From: Actinomycetaceae bacterium
Lineage (GTDB): Bacteria; Actinomycetota; Actinomycetes; Actinomycetales; Actinomycetaceae
Direction of reading: 5' to 3'
DNA: 64,000 nucleotides
NCBI GenBank assembly: GCA_030524055.1
Contig: JAUNHH010000001.1
Span: 296,156 to 360,155, forward strand
The notes beneath the pieces were generated by a model. It ran no database searches. It was not told the DNA's origin and saw nothing but the letters and a program-made list of their open reading frames with translations. A program made the position numbers and the translations under genes. Below are positions 54,210-61,652 of this stretch, piece by piece (the stretch's first letter is position 1; the number at the start of each line of letters is the position of its first letter).

Positions 54210-55486
54210 ATAAGTGGATCCCCTTTAACTCCGACAATGGCGACCGTTCTTCCGGGTCCGGTGACGGGGGTTTCGGTAGTCAGGGCCCCTCAGGGTACGA
54301 GGGCGGGGCCGATGATTTTGATGCCACTGCAGGTTCAGACAGTTTTGACCCCAATGCCACAGCACCATTTGACGCTCCAGGTACTCCAGGCGCCTTTGGC
54401 GTCGGCGCGCACGCCGCTGACCAGCCGCTCGGCAGTGAACCGGGCGCTTTTGGCGTAGAAACCGGCGCTTTTGGCGTAGAACCTGAGGGTTTTAATGCCA
54501 CCCCTGGCGGCTTCCCTGCTGCTCTGCCTGGCGATTTTCCTCAGGATTTTGGGGGCGATGACCCTCAGGACTTTGAGGATCCCGATGGCGTATTTGACCC
54601 CAGCGCCACCGCCCTCGTTACCCCTATTGACCCCTCTGAAGACGTCGATACCAACGATCACAACCCCGCCGCGGGCGCACTGGCGGCAGGCGCCGCTGCC
54701 GCTGGGGCAGCACCTGCGCGGGGTAATCGCGTCCTTGCTGCAGCCACCGCATTTTTACCGACGAATACGAATATTCTTCGTGTCCTCACTGCTGTCGGTG
54801 CCGCATTTACTGTGGTTGGGCTGGTTGTCCTTGTCATGTTGCTCAACGGCACAGGCCGTGCTTCGCAGGAAATTGCTGATCTTGAGGCCTCTGCGGAAGC
54901 TGCCCGCACCCAGGCTGCCACCCTTCAAAGTGACGCGGCCACCACCCGCGAGCGCACCCAGGCCTTAACCGAGGCCCGCCAAATTCAGGAAGCTGAAGCC
55001 CAATCCACGGGTACTAATGCTGGCCAAGCCTGGTGCGATGCAGTTAATCGTGATTCACGCACGAAGATAGGTGAGCATCTTTCCCGCTATGACAGCCTGA
55101 ACCAGTGGGGTAAAGACAAGGTAGCCGCGACCTGTAAAGATAAGAAGGATGCGGTGGATGCCTCCAGCGCAGTGCGTGAGCAACTACGTGAAAGCGTCGT
55201 CATTTCTTCCTGCCGGGTCAGTAGCGATGGCCAGATCACCATGAAAGGCACCGTGAATTATGCGGGCCCTGAGGGTGTGGCCGAGGATAGCCCGTTGCGT
55301 AAGGCCCATCTGTGGGTTGATGTGTACGCTCAGTCGGGCGAAGACGACGAAACAGGCAAAGCCATCGTTGAACTTCCTGATACCGAACCGGGGGCCACTC
55401 AGTCCTGGGAAGCCACGTTCCCAGCTGAGTCCGCTGATGGAAAGTGTCGTGTAAGGGAAATCCAGTGGTGGCCGTCGGCGCTCTAA
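54206..55486 (+). CDS. Membrane protein with disordered tail, coiled coil and C-terminal outside domain
   Basis: 426 aa from GTG 54206, which overlaps the previous stop. About 180 disordered residues contain repeats of GAFGVE/GAFGVG type. One membrane segment follows (VLTAVGAAFTVVGLVVLVMLL), then a coiled coil (IADLEASAEAARTQAATLQ...), then an outside domain with AWCDAVNRDSRTKIGEHLSRYDSLNQWGKDKVAATC. A beta-rich end has VVISSCRVSSDGQITMKGTVNY and IQWWPSAL. The domain is not recognised. Four cysteines in the outside domain could form disulfides. It is coupled to the DUF2510 gene. Confidence 0.72.
   Translation: MNKWIPFNSDNGDRSSGSGDGGFGSQGPSGYEGGADDFDATAGSDSFDPNATAPFDAPGTPGAFGVGAHAADQPLGSEPGAFGVETGAFGVEPEGFNATPGGFPAALPGDFPQDFGGDDPQDFEDPDGVFDPSATALVTPIDPSEDVDTNDHNPAAGALAAGAAAAGAAPARGNRVLAAATAFLPTNTNILRVLTAVGAAFTVVGLVVLVMLLNGTGRASQEIADLEASAEAARTQAATLQSDAATTRERTQALTEARQIQEAEAQSTGTNAGQAWCDAVNRDSRTKIGEHLSRYDSLNQWGKDKVAATCKDKKDAVDASSAVREQLRESVVISSCRVSSDGQITMKGTVNYAGPEGVAEDSPLRKAHLWVDVYAQSGEDDETGKAIVELPDTEPGATQSWEATFPAESADGKCRVREIQWWPSAL
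54297..54309 (+). repeat. Dispersed 13-mer, copy inside the second membrane gene
   Basis: Exact coding-strand copy read YEGGA, near the start of the disordered tail. It is at a comparable place to the copy in the preceding gene. Confidence 0.9.
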
Positions 55487-55506
55487 ATCTGCCCTTAATT
55501 GGGGCC

Positions 55507-56601
55507 ATGGGACGGATACAACCGGATAAGAATCTTCGCGATCATATCTGTTCTCGAATGGCAATTCTTGAATCGGATCCAACGTCAATTCTGCACAGGG
55601 TGCCTTTTCATTCGCACCCTGCGCGCTGTATTGATGGGCGCCCATTCACTGTTGAGCAGATTGATCTTCAGGGGGTTGAGTTTCCAGTCCCGTGTGGGGA
55701 ACTTCCACGCGGGGCTGGTGGCACTGCCGCAACCTGGGTGATTGACCTGCTGACGACGACGGCTTTTCGTCCGCATAGTTCCTTCCCGGGTTCGGCGGTG
55801 GAGGCCGATGAATTGCGTGCGCTGACCCCCACGTGGTTGTCGCTGACCTGTGCGGCGTTGCAGCGTCAGGGGATTCCTGTGGGTACGCATGGGGATGATC
55901 GCAGTCATGGTGGTGACTGTGGATGTGGCGCGGTGGACCGGTTGGGGTCGATTTTGGCGCTGATTGGCCAGGCGCACCCAACGCTGTTTTCATTGTTGGA
56001 GCAGTGGGGTTTTGATCCGCGCCACCTCCCAGCGTCCCTGCCGAATCGCTGTGCACGCTATGCCATGACAGTGCCTAGTGGGTCGGGGATTTCAGGCATT
56101 CTCAAAGGTCATGCTTCCGCTGCGGTGCCGTCAATGCAGGGCCGTCACGCCGAGGTGGCGGTGGTCGTCAATTTGATCCCTGGAACGGTGGTCGATACGG
56201 CGGCGGTTGGTCGTTTTCTTGTGGCTAACGAGGACGGGGCCTGGCGAGATGCGGAATCATCACTGATTGCTGATCCACGGCAAAGTCTTCCCGATCCTCG
56301 CAACCCTCAGGTTTTTGCTGTGGACCCCTGGTCCTTTTGGAATGTCGCGGATTTCTTGGTGGCACATGCCGATCCTGAGGCTGGAGCAACAGAAACTGGT
56401 CTTTTAGTGTTGCCCCGCGAGATTACTCGTGAGGCGGTAGCCACCACCCTTATGTTGCTCAATTGCGCGACTTTAATGACTCTATGTGGATCGGGGATGC
56501 CGGTGATGGTCCTACGGCCTGATCCTGTGCCCGCCCACCAGTTGCCAGAGTCAAAGATGGCCCCGCAGCCGACTCCTGTTGATCTGCCTGCCAATGGCTG
56601 A
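55507..56601 (+). CDS. Hypothetical protein with a THGDDRSHGGDCGCGAVDRL metal-site-like motif
   Basis: 364 aa from ATG 55507; the frame is open upstream into the previous gene, and no start has a clear ribosome site. The striking motif at residues 127-146 has two His, several Asp and a CGCGA word. It recalls the metal site of cadmium-type carbonic anhydrase-like proteins, which use His and Cys ligands, but the rest of the protein is not recognised and the match is tentative. Other parts are ordinary globular sequence (AVVVNLIPGTVVDTAAVGRFLVANEDGAW). Its stop overlaps the S4-domain gene. Confidence 0.5.
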   Translation: MGRIQPDKNLRDHICSRMAILESDPTSILHRVPFHSHPARCIDGRPFTVEQIDLQGVEFPVPCGELPRGAGGTAATWVIDLLTTTAFRPHSSFPGSAVEADELRALTPTWLSLTCAALQRQGIPVGTHGDDRSHGGDCGCGAVDRLGSILALIGQAHPTLFSLLEQWGFDPRHLPASLPNRCARYAMTVPSGSGISGILKGHASAAVPSMQGRHAEVAVVVNLIPGTVVDTAAVGRFLVANEDGAWRDAESSLIADPRQSLPDPRNPQVFAVDPWSFWNVADFLVAHADPEAGATETGLLVLPREITREAVATTLMLLNCATLMTLCGSGMPVMVLRPDPVPAHQLPESKMAPQPTPVDLPANG

Positions 56602-57064
56602 CCGCCCCAGCTCCACCGGTGGCAGCGAAGAGCCACAGGATCAGCTTTCTGAGGAGATTCCCCCTCCCCCACCAGGGGCTTTAACTGACGCTGACTGGGT
56701 TCGAGTCGATACCTGGCTATGGGCAACCCGTCAGGTTTCCACCCGATCTCGCGGGACTGCGGCTACTCGCGCAGGCCACGTCAAAGTCAATGGCACCACT
56801 GTCAAAGCCGCACAGAAAGTACGTATTGGGGACGAGGTTCGCCTACGGATTAACGGTTTTGATCGGGTCCTTATTGTCCGTGCGCTCTTGGTCAAACGGG
56901 TGGGGGCGCCGCAGGCCCGCCAATGCTATGACGACCAGTCTGTGCCACGTCCGACCCGGCAGGCTGCTTTTGGGATTCGTGATCGAGGCGCAGGGCGGCC
57001 GTCAAAGAAAGAACGCCGTGAACTTGATCGTTTACGAGGGCGGGATTCGCACCAGCATTACTGA
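56594..57064 (+). CDS. S4-domain RNA-binding protein, Hsp15/RqcP-like
   Basis: 156 aa from ATG 56594, overlapping the previous stop. After a Pro/Glu-rich start comes the S4 domain: VRVDTWLWATRQVSTRSRGTAATRAGHVKVNGTTVKAAQKVRIGDEVRL. A basic tail ends in GRPSKKERRELDRLRGRD, as in Hsp15-like proteins that bind stalled 50S subunits with peptidyl-tRNA. An 11/13 match to the 13-mer (57034-57046) forms its C-terminus. The final bases overlap the stop of the convergent permease gene. Confidence 0.88.
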   Translation: MADRPSSTGGSEEPQDQLSEEIPPPPPGALTDADWVRVDTWLWATRQVSTRSRGTAATRAGHVKVNGTTVKAAQKVRIGDEVRLRINGFDRVLIVRALLVKRVGAPQARQCYDDQSVPRPTRQAAFGIRDRGAGRPSKKERRELDRLRGRDSHQHY

Positions 57065-60045
57065 TAATTGCGACGCGGAGTCATCAGTAGTGCGACGCAG
57101 GCAGTAATAATTGGGACGAAAATAAGCAGCCCAATAATGGCGGGCCAGGGAACAATAAAACTTAAGTCCATTCCCATTCGTCCGCCTTTATCTAAAGCGC
57201 GCACAACAGCCCATCCGCAAATAAGTCCTCCGAATAGTCCCAGTGGGAGACAATGTAGGGTGAGAACTGTTCCTTGGGCGATTCCTAGGCGGTAGCGGAT
57301 ATATCCTGGCGACCCAATCTGGTCCATTACCTCGAAGTCTTGGCGGGTTTCTAACGACACCACTGTGAGCGCCAAAATGACGGTGGCAAAAACAATAACA
57401 AGTGTGCCGCCGACAAGCATATAGGGCTGAACTAAGGTCACTAATGGCGGAATAATGGGAATAATATCTATTCCGGAGGCTCGCGGCCCCTGACCTGCGC
57501 TAAAGAAGGACAGGCTATCGCCGCCTTCTTGGGGAGTGATGACAGTACCCAATGAGGAATAGGGCAAGGTAAGGCGCTGCGCTGCTTGAGGCGAGAGAAT
57601 CACAATAGTGAGTGGGCCTGGGCTGGCAGGAAATGACGCATAGTTGCGAATGTCGGTGAGTTCATGTGCGCGTGAAGCGGGAATCAGTCCTCCCGTTGTT
57701 GGCGAAATTTTCCCTAACGAGGGCGGGGCCACCTCACGTTGTCCTGGGAAAGCATCGCCTACAGCTCGTCCCATTGGCGCACCTTCCCCACCGAGGGGGG
57801 TTGCTGTTGACACCACCGAGATTTTTGCCTGTCCTCGCTCATCAATAGTGTCTGCGCCGGGGACAAGAACGCCTCCTTTACGCAAGGTCGAGACCGCACG
57901 GAGAAGCCCATTTCCCTGAACAATGCCAGAGTTTTGCAGCCAGGTGCCATCATCAACAATATAGAGCGCGTGAATTTCAGCTAATGCGCGGTCAGCATAG
58001 GCGCGTCGGGCGTCATTTTCTTCGCTGGCGCTGACAACAAAGGGGCGCCACGCGTGGTTGGAGGATTCCAGCGCCATATCCCATGTCACCCCATATATGG
58101 GAGTGGATTTTCCACGCCCCAATTGGGAGTGAACAATACTGCCCCCCTCATCAAAGAGAGCATTCAGGCGCTCGGGTTCTTGGAGAAGATTATCTGCTGT
58201 GACAAAGGCCGATCCGAGGGGTCCTACATGCGCGCGCGCATTCCACATCGACCCGTCAACTGAAGCAACAGAGACTAAGGCGGCCACAGCTGCCACAAGA
58301 AGAGAAGTCAGTGACGCCAATGCAGGGAAAGAACGGTGCCCATGGCGCACAGCGTCACGCATTGCCAGGCGCCAATCAATACTTCCCGCTCCACGCAAAT
58401 GACTCCACCCTGTCATCACCCATGGCAATGAGCCAATTAATGCCAGAAGAAAAATGGCACCAAGAATCACAGTGACAACAATAGAGCCCGAGTCGGCTGC
58501 AAGCGCTAAGAAAGGTAATGATAATGCGGCAGCAGCAGGATAGGTTTCGTTACGACGCACAAGAGATGAGCGTTGACGAAGGCGCCGAGAAATCACTAAT
58601 CGAATATCTGTTTGCGCAGCAATTCGAGCCGGCCAAAATGCCGCGGCAATTCCCACCACTAAAGGCACAATGGTGGCGATCAGCGGTAGACGCCAATCCA
58701 CAGCCTCGCCACCAATCCCGAGAATCAATGCAGCCACAAAGGAAATGATGGCAGTTAATAATCCAGCAAGAACTGCGGAGGCTACGCCAATACCAATACC
58801 GAAAGAGAGAACCACTCGACGAACATCACGGCAATTCGCACCAATCGTTGAGAGCGTGCCGAAAGTGCGAATATGAGTGCGAATAAAAGCCATGTAGACG
58901 GGCGACACCACTAAAATTGTTTCGGTGATGACCAGCAGAGCGAGGACCCCCAGCAGCAGAGTAGCTTCGGCGGTATTTGACGAACTCTTGCCAGCAAAAG
59001 AAAACATATTCGCCGGGTCAATACCCGAAAATGGGCCTAAAAGAGCAGATTCTACCGAGGAGGATTCTGCAGAAATAGACGAAGAATGTAATGAGGCTAA
59101 AGCAATATCTCTGGATATCACCAGATAACCCTGCGCATTGAGAGATTCGAGATCATTCCAGTCTAAAGAAGCGCCACCCGAGACATACCATGAGACTTGC
59201 GAAGTATCCACATCTAAGGTGTAGACAGTAAATGTTCCTGGACCAACTACTACGGTCTGCTGGCCTGATATTTCCCCAATGACCCGCACTTTACGCGTCA
59301 TATTTTTATCGTCATTCCCAGAAGCAACCGCAATATCGACAGTATCGCCACTGACTATATTGAGGCTCTCTAAAAGATCGCTACTGAAAAGCGCCTCAAA
59401 GGGTGCTGGAGAAGGAGCTCCATTGACCTTTTTATAGCCTGCTATTTCCGGGTTGGCCGTTTGCCGCAAGTCAATTTCGACTTTTTCTCTCTCAGCGCCC
59501 GCCGCGCCCTCTTCGCCATTTCCCCCTGATGCGCCGCTATGTGTGCCAAAGGGAGCACTTGGTAGCAGGTCAGCGCTTCCACTATCCCGCTCACTCCCGT
59601 CCTGACCAGCAGCGACGGGGACAGAGACGCTGGCGTGAGTAAAAGTTGCCACCGGCTGAGCAGTAATATCTGCACGTATTTGCGGGCCACTCAGATGGGC
59701 GTCGGATGATTGACCCCAGTCAACTTCGCTGCCAATTCCTCCACCTGCAGCCCCGCCCTCGTCCATGGATAAGAGCCCACCAAAGGCATCCTGAGTAATG
59801 GGGCCAGGAGAAATCGGGGTGATAATGGCGCGAGGGCTGCCACTATTAGCCAACCAGGACACCACCGCATAGTGCCCTGAATGCAGCATGGACCATACGG
59901 TCAACGCCACAATTGCAATTACTGTAGGAGCGCAGGTCAATAAGACTGTGGGCAGTGTCCACATATGGCGACGTTGGGCAGTACGGGCCGCGATACGCAG
60001 AGCAATACGCCACTTTGCTGCCCAACGGCGAAGCCGACCAATCAC
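57058..60045 (-). CDS. FtsX-type ABC transporter permease
   Basis: 995 aa. An N-terminal membrane helix (LPTVLLTCAPTVIAIVALTVW) is followed by a large outside domain of about 300 residues. A group of helices with the FtsX-type core comes near residues 370-480 (VYMAFIRTHIRTFGTLSTIGANCRDVRRVV), then a second helical group and outside domain. A last FtsX core closes the protein (LTVVSLETRQDFEVMDQIGSPGYIRYRLG). It is a MacB/LolC-type exporter or surface-mechanics permease of the BceB/macrolide group. It overlaps the ATPase gene by four bases. Confidence 0.85.
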   Translation of the reverse strand: MIGRLRRWAAKWRIALRIAARTAQRRHMWTLPTVLLTCAPTVIAIVALTVWSMLHSGHYAVVSWLANSGSPRAIITPISPGPITQDAFGGLLSMDEGGAAGGGIGSEVDWGQSSDAHLSGPQIRADITAQPVATFTHASVSVPVAAGQDGSERDSGSADLLPSAPFGTHSGASGGNGEEGAAGAEREKVEIDLRQTANPEIAGYKKVNGAPSPAPFEALFSSDLLESLNIVSGDTVDIAVASGNDDKNMTRKVRVIGEISGQQTVVVGPGTFTVYTLDVDTSQVSWYVSGGASLDWNDLESLNAQGYLVISRDIALASLHSSSISAESSSVESALLGPFSGIDPANMFSFAGKSSSNTAEATLLLGVLALLVITETILVVSPVYMAFIRTHIRTFGTLSTIGANCRDVRRVVLSFGIGIGVASAVLAGLLTAIISFVAALILGIGGEAVDWRLPLIATIVPLVVGIAAAFWPARIAAQTDIRLVISRRLRQRSSLVRRNETYPAAAALSLPFLALAADSGSIVVTVILGAIFLLALIGSLPWVMTGWSHLRGAGSIDWRLAMRDAVRHGHRSFPALASLTSLLVAAVAALVSVASVDGSMWNARAHVGPLGSAFVTADNLLQEPERLNALFDEGGSIVHSQLGRGKSTPIYGVTWDMALESSNHAWRPFVVSASEENDARRAYADRALAEIHALYIVDDGTWLQNSGIVQGNGLLRAVSTLRKGGVLVPGADTIDERGQAKISVVSTATPLGGEGAPMGRAVGDAFPGQREVAPPSLGKISPTTGGLIPASRAHELTDIRNYASFPASPGPLTIVILSPQAAQRLTLPYSSLGTVITPQEGGDSLSFFSAGQGPRASGIDIIPIIPPLVTLVQPYMLVGGTLVIVFATVILALTVVSLETRQDFEVMDQIGSPGYIRYRLGIAQGTVLTLHCLPLGLFGGLICGWAVVRALDKGGRMGMDLSFIVPWPAIIGLLIFVPIITACVALLMTPRRNYQ
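57717..57729 (+). repeat. Dispersed 13-mer, copy inside the permease gene (antisense)
   Basis: Exact copy, on the strand opposite to the coding strand, so it is not read as EGGA. This argues that the DNA word, not the peptide, is what is conserved. Confidence 0.9.
59750..59762 (-). repeat. Dispersed 13-mer, copy inside the permease gene (sense)
   Basis: Exact coding-strand copy read DEGGA (residues 95-99), just inside the first outside loop. Confidence 0.9.
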
Positions 60046-60767
60046 AATGTGCCCCGAAGAAGATCCTCAATACGATCCTCGCGTGTGCGATCTGCTATCG
60101 CGCCGCTGCGCAAGAAAATCGTGCGATCAGCCCACGCCGCATAACGAGCCTCGTGGGTAATAAAAAGAACAGCCACACCATTATCCGCTGCACGGCGCAG
60201 CACCGCCATCACCGCATCTCCCCCAGCAACATCAAGGGCGCTTGTGGGTTCATCAGCTAAAACAACGGCTCGACGTCCAACTAAAGCCCGGGCAATCGTC
60301 ACCCTTTGGACTTCACCAGAAGACAATTCATCAGGAAAACGATCTGCGAGGGACTCCAACTCAAGTTCCTCTAAGGCTCTCATCGCAGCCTTCCGCGCCT
60401 TCCTGTAGGAACCACCCCCCAGTTCCACAGGTAAAGCCACATTTTCAACGGCAGATAAGCCCAGGATCAGCTCGGAATTCTGGTGAACATACCCCACCAC
60501 AGATCGGCGGATTTCTGCGCGCTGCCCCAGAGTCATCCGGGTAATATCGTCACCGCGAATATATACATGCCCATGGGTCGGGATTTCCAGACCGGCCGCA
60601 ATCGACATAAGCGTCGATTTACCACTTCCTGATGGACCCATAATGGCCACCAATTCGCCTGCGGACACAGAAAGGTCAATCCCATTGAGGGTTCGCACCG
60701 CATTTGCGCCCCGCCCTCGTTCATGGGAAACGCCGATGATATCGACGGTCTCCGCAACGGGAATCAT
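60042..60767 (-). CDS. ABC transporter ATP-binding protein, LolD/MacB type
   Basis: 241 aa. Walker A GPSGSGKST, signature ELSSGEVQRV and Walker B AVVLADEPTSALD are all present, with the H-loop VLFITHEARYAAWADR. It drives the FtsX-type permease encoded directly downstream, with overlapping ATGA joints on both sides. The 13-mer at 60708-60720 falls in its start region and is read as HERGRGA, in a different frame from the EGGA cases. Confidence 0.93.
   Translation of the reverse strand: MIPVAETVDIIGVSHERGRGANAVRTLNGIDLSVSAGELVAIMGPSGSGKSTLMSIAAGLEIPTHGHVYIRGDDITRMTLGQRAEIRRSVVGYVHQNSELILGLSAVENVALPVELGGGSYRKARKAAMRALEELELESLADRFPDELSSGEVQRVTIARALVGRRAVVLADEPTSALDVAGGDAVMAVLRRAADNGVAVLFITHEARYAAWADRTIFLRSGAIADRTREDRIEDLLRGTL
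60708..60720 (-). repeat. Dispersed 13-mer, copy inside the ABC ATPase gene
   Basis: Exact coding-strand copy in another frame. Its flank (TTCCCATGA before the motif) is the same as at 29923-29935. Confidence 0.9.
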
Positions 60768-61360
60768 TCGGCCGCAACAAGCTCACGTTCAATAGCGGGC
60801 ACGGCGCGGCGACCCTTCGCCCGAGCAAATGCAGCGCGGCGGGCAGCCTCCGAAATCGCGCCAGCCTCCACGTAATCCAGCCAATTCAGCTCAGCTTCAA
60901 GATCAAAAGTACGACGCTCAAGAATCAGTTTCCAGGCGATTTCCGAGTCATCGGCAGCAGCCTTCAGACGCACAATATCGCGCAAAACTTGCACGGTAGC
61001 GCGACGTTGATCCTGAATAAGTTGACTGACATCCACAGTTGGATCAGCAGCAGCCACGGCTAATTTCATCACCAACTCATCGCGTTCAGGACGTTCGCGA
61101 CGCACTGGAGAACTCCACCATTGCTTGAGGATCTGACGGCCAGAATCGGTCAATTCGAAGATCTCAGAGTCCCGGCCCTGATGGGTTTCCGGGTGGGAAA
61201 TCACGTGTCCATCACGTTCAAGCCGCTGCATTGTCTGGTAGACCTGCCCAATATTGAGCGGCCACGCACCACAGGTCTGTTCCTCAAACATCTGACGAAG
61301 ACGGTAGACGCCTGAGGGTTGTTGTGAAACAAGTGCAAGCAAAGCATTGCGAACGGACAT
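60764..61360 (-). CDS. PadR-family transcriptional regulator
   Basis: 198 aa from ATG 61360, with AAGGAG six bases upstream; the frame is open to 61504. The PadR winged helix is clear: RNALLALVSQQPSGVYRLRQMFEE, then NIGQVYQTMQRLERDGHVISH and FELTDSGRQILKQWW. The helical C-terminal dimer domain is DELVMKLAVAA...LILERRTFDLEAELNWLDYVE. It is the first gene of the operon, overlapping the ATPase start, so it probably regulates the exporter and itself. Confidence 0.9.
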   Translation of the reverse strand: MSVRNALLALVSQQPSGVYRLRQMFEEQTCGAWPLNIGQVYQTMQRLERDGHVISHPETHQGRDSEIFELTDSGRQILKQWWSSPVRRERPERDELVMKLAVAAADPTVDVSQLIQDQRRATVQVLRDIVRLKAAADDSEIAWKLILERRTFDLEAELNWLDYVEAGAISEAARRAAFARAKGRRAVPAIERELVAAE

Positions 61361-61652
61361 GGGGAACTCCTTGCCCTCTTCAATCGATGACGGGACTGCC
61401 ACTCCAACTGAGCGGATATCCCAGATCATAGGGGACTTAAAGCCTCTCTGATCCACATATAATGCGAAGGTTTTTATGTATCGCTCCCCAGAAAGCGATC
61501 TCAATGAGGGCGATTTGTGAAGCGCGCATCATGTAATTTCTCATGTTTCCGCGTCGATCGACAGTCGAAAATGCTTGGGAATACTAGACTATGACGAGTC
61601 TGTGATTCACACAGCGCCGCATCGCGGGCACACCGACACGAAAGAGTTTCGC

